Assembly: GCA_038380795.1 (NCBI GenBank) | Contig: CM076260.1 | Coordinates: forward strand, 77,909,843-77,973,842 | Direction: 5' to 3' | Length of the DNA stretch: 64,000 nt | Origin: Pyrocephalus nanus | Taxonomy: Eukaryota; Chordata; Aves; Passeriformes; Tyrannidae | In this document: one piece after another, positions 40,721 through 53,100 of the stretch | How the letters are laid out: the number at the start of each line of letters is the position of its first letter | Numbering within the stretch: the stretch's first letter is position 1 | Notes under the pieces: model-generated | The model's database searches: none | Told to the model about the DNA's origin: nothing | What the model saw: only the letters and a program-made list of their open reading frames with translations | Program-made: the position numbers and the translations under genes

Positions 40721-42649
40721 TTGATGAATAGTTTTATGTTCCCAAAGAGGAATGCTGTGTCTCACTGCACGTTTTCAGTTGTCTTGTCTGTTTCTATAAA
40801 GCTGGGAGGATGGAATAACAAAAATCCCCTGGGATGATGAAGGGCTTTGACTATGGGTTCCCAAAACTCAGCTTAGAACTAGCTACTAGTGCCCAAACAG
40901 GTAGGAGCAAACCAGAAGCATGGGAGTTTCCCTGCTGTGAGTGGTGTCCTAACCTCTCTCACCTGAACACAGCACAGTCTGGAGCACCACCAGCTCACTG
41001 GGGACACAGCCCCAGATGAAGTGGTGGTGTTGGTGACAGCAGGGCATGGTCATGTTTCAAAGCCCCAGCTGCATCACGCAAGCTGGAGCCCAGCAGCCAG
41101 CTCAGCTCAGAGCTATGCTGCACTGTGAAAGCCTTCCTAGCTCCCCGGGGAAGCCAAATCTGCTCCAAGCTGTGGGAAAACCACAACCAGACTCCATGTT
41201 TTAGGTTTTTACTGCCTGCCCAGCCACATCATCAGACTATCTCATTTTTAGTAAATGATCTAGACATCAGTGAATTCTCCAAATATTAAAAGACCATCCT
41301 TCAGCCTGCTATGCCAGCTCTGAGTGTGACCCCCCACCTAGACTGCAGGCCTTTAAGTTATCCTTCATTTGTTTGTTGGTGTGCTCCCTTAGATCTGCAG
41401 ATCGCTTTGATTATTTGAACATCTGGAAGTTGTCACATGCTTTTTTTGACCGTGACCATCTGAAATATTACCCAACAGGACTTGAGGGGAGACACAGTAA
41501 GGAAACAAAAACATCCTACTCATGAGAACATGTGGCAGGAATTATCAAATGACACCATCCCAAAGGGTAGTGCTGTATATCCAAGCAAAGGTGAACTTTC
41601 CCTCCATCCCCTAAAGCCAGGACAATCATTTTTCATAACATCCACTCCAGATATGAAACAGTATTGCATATAAATATGTAATATATTTTTCATTAAATAT
41701 TATGTTATTAAAGTTAGTTGTCTATTACTAATGGAGAAAAAGCATTTCTTTCATCCTCTGGTTTTTAAAGCTGAAGAGTAGATCCCCTCGTACACAATTC
41801 TTCACAGAAAAACCTCCCCAAAATAGTTCAGTGTCTAGGTTCATTGGGGTGCTTATTCCAGGTTAACCTGATGTCCTCACAGACAGAGTGTGGGTTCTTT
41901 GGTAAAGCTGAAATAGGATATATAAAACTATGAGATGAAAAAGGTTGAAATATAGAGTCAGAGTATCTCAGCAATCCTATCACAGTGACTAGAGGCTCTG
42001 GAAAAGAGGGGAAATGCAGCCCAAAATCAATACAGATGTGGAGGTGGGAGCCCAGAAAAATCAGGCACAGTTTTTAGATTTAGCTTCTCATTCTTATCAA
42101 GATACAGATAACAAATGAAGCATGTAGAGCCATACAGACTGTACTGCTGCAGTCCGGCTGCAGTTAACCAGGTTTATTTTAGCCTTCACCAAGAGGTTGT
42201 CCCTAAAATCAATAGTAGATGGCAATGGATTTCCTTCTGACCAGACTCTTTGCTTGCAGATCATAGGAGAAAAATCTCATTGCCCTGGAAGAAAACAGGA
42301 ACCACCAGGATGAGTGCTCCCATGCATGACTTCCAAATCCCCCTTCCTTGGGAGCTGCCAGCTGGAAGGGTGGTCTCTGCTGGGGTTTCCTCCCAGGGAC
42401 ATGATACTAGTAGAAGTAGAAGCAGAACTACTTATTCCATCAGCCCTCAGCCTCTTCCTGTCTCCAGAGTGAATCAGACCTTGATGTAGTGGCTTTGCTC
42501 TGTGGCTTCCACTGTTCCTTCTTCCTTTGGGGCTATTTTTATACTTGGTGGTGCAGTGCTGATCTTTCCTTCTTTAAAACAGTGCCCATGGATACTGAAG
42601 TCAGTTCCTGACAAGCCGAATATATTTTGATAAGACCCCAACGTCCTAG
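40721..42649. other. Gene-free DNA left of second CpG island
   Basis: No exon or repeat family was recognised. A moderately GC-rich patch lies at 40900-41180. Confidence 0.5.
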
Positions 42650-43190
42650 AAGGAACTCCTTGCAGTGCAGCGGCTTTTATTCCCAGGAATCACTTTTAAA
42701 AGGACGCTCGTCCTCAGGCATAACCTAACAAAAGTATTCCATGGTCTTTGTGGTGGGATATGACGGAAGCTGGCTCGTTTGTCCCCTGACGGAGGACAGG
42801 GACAGGGAGTGTTCGTGTGAGCGCGGGCAGGTTCCTGCCCTAGGCGGCGGCACAGGGGCGCTGCCCACTTGCCGCATGTTGGGCTCCTGCCCTCCCCCGG
42901 CCGAAACAACCACGTCGGGCCGTGGGAGCGGCCCTGGCGCCGTCCGGGCGTGGTTCCTGCGCTTACCCACGAGGTGTCACTGCTGCCCCGCCGCCCGCGA
43001 CGCGGGACCGCCCGCATCCGCACCCGCATCCGCACCCGCACCCGGCACCGGCCCCCGCACCCGAGCGGCGCTAGGCGAGGGCCGTCTGTGCTGCGCACAC
43101 CTGGCACATTCTTCTTCTTTTTCTGAGAGGAAAACTCGCAACTGATTGCTGCTCGGCGACTTCCGACATCACCGCAGCGGAGGAACATGA
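42650..43190. promoter_or_regulatory. Second CpG island, orphan promoter candidate
   Basis: Seen: about 0.5 kb of CpG-rich sequence, densest at 42780-43090, surrounded by AT-rich DNA. It holds a short tandem run of CCGCAC/CCGCAT hexamers near 43010-43055. The minus strand offers a donor GTGG followed by GTAAGC (GT at 42965-42966), and the plus strand a weaker GTGAGC near 42817. The 196-codon minus-strand frame through the island shows arginine-rich periodicity from the hexamer repeat and is not taken as a gene. The island lies about 18 kb past the RGS7 3' end, so it could be the GREM2 start, an alternative promoter, a lncRNA start or an orphan regulatory island. Confidence 0.7.
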
Positions 43191-43776
43191 TATTGCGTTT
43201 ATTTGTTTCGGATGAATATCGATGAGTTCTCAGCATATAACATCAGCGGGACTCGGCACGGAAGAAAACCAAGACCATCAAACAGAAAGAAGAGGCATGC
43301 GGTCACTTCAGAACAATTGGTGGGGGGAAAAATAAAAATCATCAGGTTTTTAAAAGAGCACCAAACTTGTTTGCTGTACTATGGTAAAGGAAATTGCTTT
43401 TTCTTCCTTCCTTTGTTTCTGATTTTATGCTCTATTTAGATTTCTCAAAGAATGGACTATAATGAATACCAAAAAAGTCCCATCCAGTAAATTTCTATAA
43501 TAAATATTTTTCGAAGTCAGCATTACACAGTTCAAAGTAGTACCATTCAGATTACAGATTTTTTTTCCTTAGCAGAATTAAAACTGCAGCAGTAGTGTAG
43601 AAGAGCAGTGCTGATACACTGGCAATGCTGATTCTACCATGTCAGTACCAATAAAACACAAAGTAAGAGCATCCAGGGAAGTGAGCTGTTAAAAAAAGAC
43701 ATTTCTGCATTACATGAAGGACTGATGCTGACTGCTGCAGACAGATATTCTCTGCAGAGCAAGAAATAGGAGGCAG

Positions 43777-43803
43777 CTGCTGCTGCTGCTGCTGCTGCTG
43801 CTG
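43777..43803. repeat. (CTG)9 trinucleotide repeat
   Basis: Nine uninterrupted CTG units ((CAG)9 on the minus strand), about 0.6 kb from the second CpG island. A minus-strand frame turns it into polyalanine, but there is no supporting coding context. Immediately beyond it is AAGATGGCG (43811-43819), which matches the core of a YY1 site. Confidence 0.9.
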
Positions 43804-43810
43804 CATGCAC

Positions 43811-43819
43811 AAGATGGCG
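43811..43819 (+). promoter_or_regulatory. YY1-like motif
   Basis: AAGATGGCG matches the YY1 core, which is often placed just downstream of transcription starts. It lies next to the CTG repeat and right of the CpG island. It is a short motif, so chance occurrence is possible. Confidence 0.3.
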
Positions 43820-43933
43820 AGGCCTCAATAATGAGGAGTAATGAGCTCCATCCTGGTACAGGAGCTTTCAGGAACTGAAAAGGATGCAGCTGATTCTACA
43901 GGCACATGGAAAGGCTTTTTCTTCTTCATCATC

Positions 43934-43958
43934 TTTTTTTTTTTTTTTTTTTTTTTTT
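43934..43958 (+). repeat. T25 homopolymer
   Basis: A run of about 25 T residues. It could be the poly(A) tail of a minus-oriented retrocopy lying to its right, but I recognise no such sequence. Confidence 0.8.
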
Positions 43959-46900
43959 AACACAGTGCAGTTATGGTACCATATTCAAAATCTTTATTTA
44001 GATGTAAAATAAAAGCAGCAGCTTTTATATATATATTTATCACTCCTTTCTCTCTCTCTCATGTTCCTCGAGGTCTTCTGGCCTGCAAACACTTGCTTTT
44101 TTCCTTCTCATAAAAAGACACTCCACCTAGTCCATGCTGTTGGTGGAAAGAGGTTGTCTTCAAAGTCTTTCTAGAAGTCTTTTAGAAACAAAGGTGTATT
44201 CTCAGCACATGCTGTGCTCTGGGGTAGGAGAAGCAGAAATCCAAACCATCTTTCAGAAAAAAACCCAAGCCCACTCTACTGTATCAAAGAGATTCCACCA
44301 CTGACATCCAGCTAGCAAGCACAACTGTACCTGCAGAGAAAAGGGTAACTACTTTTTAAATCCAGTCTTACAGGTTTTGCATCTCTTATTTCAGTGGAAG
44401 TATGCTGGGACTTTGGGGCAGGTTAAAAAGAGTGGGAGATGCCAACTGAGGCAGATGCTCAGCTCTCCTGGCAGTTAGGAATCCCAAAAGTGCAGTTTTA
44501 ACACAGCAATGGATTTCAAGCAGGTTTCAAATAGAAAACAATTTTTCTGTTGTTACACTCTGCTCTGACCAACAGCAGAAGAAATATCTAAAATTCATAT
44601 CTTTCATGTTTGGCTTTTTGGTTGGTTTTGATTTTTTTGTTCCTTTGGGTGTTTTTTTGTTTGTTTTAGTTTGTTGTTGTTTGTAAATTTTTTTTCCTAA
44701 TAAAATATCTGAGTGTTCATAATCCACAAGTATACAGAAAAAGTAGACAATATGAGTCTGTATGGCTGGAAGTACACTGGGAAGAAGCCCTTTGAAACAA
44801 AATAAGAGTCTGATATTTCAATTTTCTGATTACAGGAAGAAAATAAAGATAGAAGAGAAAATTCTGCCCTGCACACAAATGCACTGGTGGGAGAGCAATT
44901 GCAGCTACTCCCTTAAGCCTGCAGTTTCCAACACTGACAGAGAAGGAGTAGGAAAATAGTTGAGAAGAAAATCAAGGGGAGAGAGATAAGGCAAAGCCTC
45001 ACTAGTTAAGGACCCAGAAAGCTGGCAGAACTACTTCAAGAGGATTGGAGGAAGGAGAAATGGAGTAAACCAAAATCACTTACTAATTACAAACTTACTA
45101 GTTCCCTAAAACCAACTTTCTGCAAACCAATTCCATCATTATTTGAGCATGTCTAATTTTCTGGACCGTATCTTCAGCGTTCACTCTATCCATTGATGAA
45201 ATTCCACATTTGTGCCTCCTCCCCCCCAAAATTTTATCTGTGATTTAGGCCCATCAGTTTCCATAGGCATGTTCATTGGCTTCCCTGGAGCTAACCTCCC
45301 AGACCAGTGTGGACCAGGGGTTAGAATATTTCCTAGCCTTGGGCTTTAACCTTCCTTCCTGCCTCCCACAAACACTTTCTTTGATAAGAGACAGAAAAAA
45401 TCTGCGTCACTGTGAACACCCTCACATCAGTCTTACCATGAAAGAAACTCAAGCTCCTGATTGGTTTCAAATTCCAGTGCTGGGAGTGAATGACCCAAGT
45501 ACTTGTCCCCTTCCTTCCCTCAGTCCTAGGCACCAGAGGAGTCCCACATCCAGGCTTCCTTTTGCCTGTCTCCATTCAATGCACCTAAGCAAAGGAGTAA
45601 CTCACCTCCCTCATATCTCCTGAGGTTCCCAGTGATGCCTCCCCACTAGGTGAGGAAGGATGTCCCTACTGTGTAACAGCACCCCTGCACAGGCACCCTG
45701 CCCCCCAGGGCATTGCCCCATGCCCCTTCTCCATCAGCCTGGGAGAGCAGTGGCTGGACGAGGAGTAGTGAGCTGGTGAGAACAGGGTAGTGAATGGGAG
45801 AGCAGACTTGTGGGAGCAGGATGGTCCCTGGAGATCCTGCCACAGTCAGAGGTGCTTTCTGCATCTGCTTCAGCCCCTGCCCTAGCACTGGCCTGACTTT
45901 CCCTAAAAATTTCTGGTTTGTTTTTTTCTTTTTTATTCTAATGTCTTTCAATTCCAAGAAGGAACAGAGAAGATAAATATAAAGAGCATTAGTAGGCACC
46001 ATAAGACCATGCAGCAGGGATCAATGGAGCAAGGATCAGAGGAACAAAGGGAAAGAATCAAAAAAGACAGAGTATCTTAAAAAAGATGTTCCTGAGGGGG
46101 AGGGGAAGAGAAGAAAGAGAATCTAAAAGAAAAGTTGTATAAAGAACAGTGCATCAAAAGAGATTAACTGAAAAAAAGTCATAGATTTCAGGTTACACAT
46201 TTCTCTCAGCAAAAAGGTAGAAATGTAAGTTACATTAAATATGCCATTGCCACTCATATTTTAAAGGAAAGAGGTAAAGGAATAAAAAGATGGATAGACA
46301 AGATAAATGCATAATGAAATGCCTCATTTATGTGATACGCATGCTGAAGGAGCAGCTGTAAGGTTAAGAGGAAGGGTGGGAAGTAGTACCCCTTTTGAAA
46401 GCTGACAGCTGTGATGAATCTAACAAGAGATTTCAAAATCTAGTCAAATCAAAAAGAGAGCCAATGAAGGTGAATGCAGCAGAATATATTTTTGGAGCAA
46501 AGAAAAAATACAATAAAAATTGTGCAAATGCCACTAACAAGGTAACATTTACAATCGTGTCTTAATATTGTTTGATATTTACTGTCCATGTCCACACTTG
46601 TAAATAAGGACTATCATCTAGCATTTGAGCAGGTTCTCAGAGTTTATTATCATGACAATTTTTCTTTACAATTTACACATGCAGATCCCTTACAGCAAAT
46701 AGTGACGATGGTACTCACTCTCATTCAAATGTTTGTGTTAAAGAATCAGGCCAGCAGATTCCTCACTCTCACCCACACATAAAGATACCTGTAGATAAAA
46801 GGACTGCAAGTATTGTACGGGTAGAATGAAAAAAAAAAAAAAAAGAGAGAGAAAGATGGTCTGAGAACTGAGGGTGCTTTCTAAGGGACTGACCCAAGAA

Positions 46901-49537
46901 GAGTCAACTATACACAAAGTGGAACAACCATCTACATTAGACTGCAAAAGATCTGGGCATCACAGTGTCACATAAGCTGGCACAATTCTGTAGTCACCAT
47001 CTACTGCAAAAAGGGCAAGACCCACAGTTGTTTGTACAGGCAGAAGTACAACAACAATTACCTGCACTCCTCCTTTAAAACCTGATGGGAGTCCTATATT
47101 CTGTGCTGGGCACCATCCTCCAAGAAAGCTGGAGCAATGAAGTCACTCAACACTTCAGAAAATACCAGTCAGAAAACCAAAGGAGGCTGTAATGTTGCAA
47201 ATGTCCGTTCATGTTGGGAACATATTATTATAGTGACTGTAGCAGACTGGTCAAAAATAAAGGGATAAATCAAAGCAAAGAAGATTCAGTTTAGATATTA
47301 GGAAAAAAAAAAACTTTGTAGTTTTCTTTGTAGAGATAATGACTGTCAGGAGAGACTCTACAGCTCTCCAGTCGATGTCTATAAAAACAAAACTGATTTA
47401 GTTGTACACATGTCATTTGAAGACTCCACAGTCTGGAACAGCATGAGGAGGGAGAATCCAGCCTCAGAGAAATCATCTTCTCTTCCCCTTCACCTCTTTG
47501 CTCTTGGGACTTCAGCCTATTTTCAACTCACAGGAGACAGAAGCAGTCTGTTCAGCAGTCAGATCAAACAGCAGACTGGTGTGAGTCACAACCACTTAGC
47601 AACTTGCTTAAATAAATTGTGAACACAGAATATATTCAAAAAATTTGATGATAATTTCCCTTGAACTTGTTGGGATTAAAGCTTTATTTTATTTAAGTCC
47701 CTGTAGCTATTAAATTTCTTTTAGTAAAATTCCTGTGTTTTATGCATCTACATTAATAAATCCAGGTTAGTTCTATGCACAGCATCTTTAGCTAGAAGGG
47801 ACATAAAAAATATGGCATTTTTAAAATATAAATTCAAACTGATGTTATTCACTATGTATAAAAAAAAATAATTGGAAAAGCCACAAATAACTCACTGACT
47901 TTCCCAACTCCTAATTCCAGTAACCTATAGAAAACAACCTTCTCTCACTTTAGTGGTCTGCTTTGGCTTTATTTTTTTCTTTTTTAAATATAATTTTTTA
48001 AAATAAGTAAACATCTCAAATGCATTCCTTGCATAGGTCTTATTTCTGGAACTAGCTGTTGCCCTCCTATTTGTTATTTCTTAGAGGATTATTTGGCATT
48101 TATGTCTCATAAAGATTTTAGACAATATTAGAAGTGCAATTTGAAAAAGGCAACTCCAGAAATTTGGTATTATTGCTTGTACATTATTGCTTTTTAGTTG
48201 AAAAAAAAATGTAGTTGTTGTGTTTTAAAGGACCAGCCACAATTGATCTTGCCTGATTTTCCGTGTTTTAATTCCAACTCAGAATGGCTGTAGCCAACAG
48301 GCTGGCAATCCACCAGCTGCATTCTGCCTCTCTTGCTCCTAATTACTCAGCTCTCCAGTACTCTTCCCTTGTCAGTTCTGTTCTGGTCACTACAATTAAT
48401 TCTGCCTCTCTTGCTCCTAATTACTTAGCTCTCCAGTACCCTTCCTTTGCCGGTTCTGTTCTGATCACTACAATTAATTCCCATTTCTTAGTCCTATATT
48501 CACCTTCAGCTCATTAATTTTTGGCCAGTCTCCACTGCTGTTTCAGCTCAGCATTTCGCAATTTATCTCGTCACTGTTTTAAGACCTTTTTTGTCTGTCT
48601 TTGGTTTTGTAGGGTTGAAGAACAGTTTCTAACTGCACCTTACAGAAGAATGGGCAAATATTTTGCTGTTGTCAGTTAGGTGCCAGGGTAGCTTCTTCCT
48701 CTTCCACCAGCCATTTTTCTTCACAGGCTTGTCTGGGATAAAACCATCTGAAGTGTGCAACAGCACCATCAAACATTTCTTACCCCTGTAGGCTTAAGAG
48801 CTGTTTTATGAGCAAGAGTGCATGGGAAGAGAGACTGTCTAATGAAGCCCAACTCTCAGATGGAAGTTCTGAGCTCCAAGTGGTTATTTTAAGGAATATT
48901 GCAATTAATATCTCACGTGAGGGTGTTTTCAGATTCCTGGGCAGAGTCAGGAGGCACTGACTGATGGCTCTTCCTTAGAAGACAAGAAATATGGGCTATT
49001 CTTATTTATTTTCTCTCTTGGTCCTTTGTTTCTCTGCAGATTTGTGGCCTCACTGAAATCTCTAATGGTAAATTGTTGTGTAACCAGTCATACTTCAGAT
49101 GTTTGGTCATTGTACAAGCATGCATTAATCTGAGTTAATCTTAATTCTTTGAAGTGAATCTTTGTATAGATTTGGAAACAAATAATAAAATTTTCTCTGT
49201 GGGAAAGTAAAAGGAAGCTTGTGCCTGCTTGGAGTTTCCATTACTAGTCTATCCTAATGGCAGATGACAGTGAAGAGATAAAGTATCATAAGATTGCAGA
49301 TAAACCCTTTAAAAATTATCTAGTTATAGGATTGATCTTGTTTGGGCCAAATCCACTCACGTGTGATGGTGGAGTTTTATTACTTGGAACTAAGCTCAAA
49401 TGAAACCTTAATACTGCTCCCTGACTACTTTGAAATCCTTCCTAGTAGTGCCTAGTTTTACTTTACAGATATCACGTGAAATCCTGTGAAAAACAGGGAA
49501 AGGTAACCATTCAATACAGACTTCATATTTATTGAAA
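43959..49537. other. Gene-free DNA
   Basis: It holds the 78-bp duplication (48.3 kb), a possible CR1 remnant near 47285 (TTTAGATATTAGG then A run) too short to call, and A runs. The 115-codon frame at 45276-45623 has no family resemblance. Confidence 0.5.
48323..48478 (+). repeat. 78-bp tandem duplication
   Basis: Two head-to-tail copies of a 78-bp unit (48323-48400 and 48401-48478) both begin TCTGCCTCTCTTGCTCCTAA and end CACTACAATTAAT. They differ at a handful of positions. As 78 is divisible by three, a plus-strand frame (48284-48517) stays open through both copies and shows a 26-residue repeat, but nothing else supports a gene there. Confidence 0.93.
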
Positions 49538-49542
49538 GGAAA

Positions 49543-50122
49543 TGTCCTGGCTTTGGTTGGGATAGATTTTTCTATCTCTCTTCCTATTACTTTCTTCCTA
49601 TTAGCTGGTGCAGTGCTGTGGTTTGGATTTAGTATAAGAATAATGTTGATAACACACTTATGCTTTTGCTATTGTAGAGCAGGGATTACCCTAAATGGAG
49701 GGTTTTTCAGTTTCCCATGCTCTGCCAGAGAGCAGATGCACAAGGAGCTGCAAGGCAGAAGGGTCAGGACAGCTGACCCTAACTGGCTAAAGCGATATTC
49801 CATACCACAGAATATCATGCTCAGTATATAAACTGGGTTGGCCAGGAGGGGATGATCGCTGCTTGGGAACAGGCTGGGTATCAGTCAGTAGCCGGTGAGA
49901 AATTGCATTGTGCATCACTTGTCTGTCTTGGCTTTTATTCCTCCCTCTCTCTTTCTCATTTTCATTATGATTACTGTTGTTATTATTATAAATTATTTTA
50001 ATTATTAAACTGTTCTTATCTTAATCCATGAGTTTTACCTTTTTCCTCTTCTCCTCCCAATCCCATTGGAGGTATAAGCAGCTGTGCTGTACTTAGTTGC
50101 CAGCTGGAATTAAACCATGACA
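49543..50122 (+). mobile_element. Avian endogenous retroviral solo LTR with 5-bp target duplication
   Basis: Seen: a 580-bp element starting TGTCCTGGCTTTGG and ending TTAAACCATGACA-like (TG...CA ends), flanked on both sides by GGAAA (49538-49542 and 50123-50127). It carries a TATATAAA promoter box (49825-49832) and an ATTAAA poly(A) signal (50004-50009). No internal retroviral region adjoins it, so it is a solo LTR left by recombination between the two LTRs of a provirus. Known: LTRs of this appearance (ATATTCCATACCA, a CATGCTCAGTATATAAACTG-like promoter, a CATGAGTTTTACC-like U5) are frequent in birds and belong to ERVL-like groups, for which a 5-bp duplication is usual. The exact duplication and intact ends suggest fairly recent insertion. 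It holds no protein-coding sequence. Confidence 0.9.
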
Positions 50123-50127
50123 GGAAA

Positions 50128-53100
50128 GAACTAGAATAAATACAGAATGAGTTCAGGAATACAAATGCTCCACGTCTTTTTATCAACCAGTTGGTGTTGC
50201 AAAGTAATAAAAAAAAAAAAAAAAATCTTAGGATGAAGTTGCATGGAATGCCTAATGCTTGATTTTGAGATGTTAGCTATTTGAAGGAAGTGATTATTTG
50301 AAGTAGACACTGGTATGTAATCAGTTAACTGTGAAGGCAAAGCAGGCAATATACCAATTGATGCAATTGGTGGCAGCGGGAGTTTGGAAATAAATATCTC
50401 TATTTGGCACTGAGAAGTGAAACAGAGCTCAAATTTCTGTGGATTGCCTGGCCCCAAGTTCATGCCTCAGAGCTCACATTTCTGTGGTAAAATTAAATCT
50501 CAGAGTTTAAGATCTGGGATTCAGTGTGGCTCTTTATTACAATTCATCTGACGTCCCTAGGTTGTGAATATTTTAAGTTGACCTAGATGGAACTCTTGAT
50601 AAAATCAAACTCTGATGGGGCATTTCCATAAAAGCTTAGTAGAATTGTGCTAACAGAAATGGAGACACTTGAAAGCAGTGATTGTCATCCTACCTAGAAA
50701 CCAGAAGCACAGTGGCATGTGAAAACAAAGAACAAACAGAAATCCCAAACCTCGCAAAACCTCAACTGAGAAGAATATGAAGAAAAGCCATTCATGGTGA
50801 TTTATATTGCCTTTTATACTGGTTTTACTCAGACTGTCTCTTTAAAGATGCTGCATTCATGGCTACAGCTGCATGAGGCTACTGACAGAGCCAGTGGAGA
50901 AGTGAGGCAGAAGGTAGCTCAGCTCCCTTCTGCCCATAGCTGGTCTGTGCGGGAGTCCTGTCCCTAGTGGCAACAATGCAGACAGGTATCCGATGTTAAA
51001 TGAGATTACTCCAGTATTAATGCATTCAAATTGGTTGTCCACTTGTATCTATGACTGTCCCACTGTGTGTATGTGTGTGTGCGTTTTTAGGGTTTGTAAT
51101 CCCTTTGAAACAAGATTGCAGTTTCTCAATATCAAACCAAAGTCAGCATGACAGATGGTACTAGAGTTGGCTGTCCTGAGTCTATTCTGTGCATCGCTAA
51201 ACAGGCTTGTTTGTCCTGTGCACCCTACGATGCCCTGGAGGTATCAGCATTTTGTCATTTGACTTAGTTCCCATCTTTGCTTTTCTATTCAGATTCTGAC
51301 CACCAGCCTTATGCCACCTTTATCAGTCAAAAGCATTGTATCTTAGACTGAGCAGAGATTTCTGGTTCTAGGTCAGATTAGCTTTAGAAGCTCCATATCT
51401 GCTGTCTCACGGACAGCATCTACATGCGCTGATAAACCTGTCAACAGAACTCTGTGTGAGTAACCTCAGCAGAAGAAGTACAAGAGCACACCCAAACAGA
51501 GCCCCTGAATTAAAATGATAGCCTCCTGTGTAAACCTACTGGAGGTTTACACTACAGATTGCACACTCAGCACTCCCAAACCACTACCTTTTCAGCTTAA
51601 AATGTTGGATTGTATCACAAGTGACAGCAAGGAGAAAGAAACACAGTCCTATTCAGCAAGTATACCCTTGTGTTCTTGGGCAGCACTGTTCATATCCGTT
51701 CCTAAGGAAAGGCAGTTCAGTCCATCTGGTCTGGGGTAGCGACTGAATTGCTGTGCAGACTGCACTATTATAGAACAGGTCTAGCCTAAAGAAAGGTTTG
51801 CTTATGAGATGATGAGCAAGCTGGAAAATCTGTCTGCTGCTAGCTTGATAAAGAGAAAAGAAAAGGTAAATGATTATCAAGAAAGTGTGTTTGATTAGGT
51901 GTCACTGAGAGAAAGAAAATGCCATTTCATGTCACTTTTTAGAAAGCACAAAGTGTGTAACTTTTGAGGATCATTTTGCTCTTGGCTAATCTTCAGATTC
52001 AATATTAAAATCTCAAACTTCCCAAAGGAAAGAGATTCTGCATCTTTTAATGAAAGATAAAACAACAATATAAACATACACAAATTTACAGAGAAAGGAT
52101 CAACTTTAATACATCTGGAGTAAAAGGTGTTCTTTTTTAAATATGGTATAAAAATAAATGCAAGAAACATTAACAGAGAATATACAGACAACAGACAAAG
52201 ACACAGGCTTTCTTTCTCAATGTGAATACATCAGTGAAATGAAACCTTCTGTGCTAATTTATTGTGCAATAAATGTGATGCCATATGTATATTTATTAAT
52301 ATATGCATTTTTTACATTTCTTCCAGTTTTTGATTGCCGTATTTTTTTAAATAAACTGTGCCTAGCAGAAGCTTTTTTTTCACTGTACTTGAGCTTGCAG
52401 AAAATAAAAAGACACAGATCCAGCTTGATATGAAGGAGGAAGTGAGCAGACAGTTTTCGAAATGGAGGCATCGAAAGGCTAGAGAGTCCCTCGGAGTCTG
52501 TAATGCCTTAGTATACACAAAAGAAAACAAGTCAGGTCCTTGCTCATGCAACATCTTGTTCTACTGTCCTCTGAGTCAGGCAATCAGTGAGCTACAAAGT
52601 ATGTGTAATGATTTGAGTCTGCTTCCATGCTACAAGGTGATCCTTTTAGTAGGACTGCACTAGACTGGTTAACCTCTTTGATGTGAGCGATTTCCCCTGA
52701 GGAAAAGATAAAAACAAAAAACAAAAACAGAAAACAGAGGCATGATCACTGCAAACCTGTTCATCAGCAACCACTCAGTGTTGCCACATCACTCTCAAGT
52801 AACTAGGGGCACCAACTGGAGTCTGTGAAATCTTAAACCACAGGAAGTCCTTAGGCTTAAACACCTGCACTGCCAGCCAGCCAGATTGTTTCACAGAACA
52901 AGCCAGCAAATTTAAGGACCATTTTTGAATGAGATTGGTTTTGGCTGATGAGAAACTGATACTGAGATTTTTGCTGTCAGTCATACCCAGAACTTGAAGA
53001 AGGCTACTGCAAGCAAGAGTGCCTTGTGCTGCAAAAGATGAATGTGCAAACTACAGTAGCTCTGTCAAAGAAGACAGAAAGCTACTTTCAAGTTAAGGTA

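Noticed and set aside
42646..43236. 196-codon minus-strand frame and opposing frames in the second CpG island
   Set aside because: The arginine-rich periodicity comes from a hexamer repeat and no known family is visible; stop codons are simply rare in CpG-rich DNA.
43634..43828. Minus-strand frame with a polyalanine run
   Set aside because: The run is the CTG microsatellite; no flanking coding signal or splice context.
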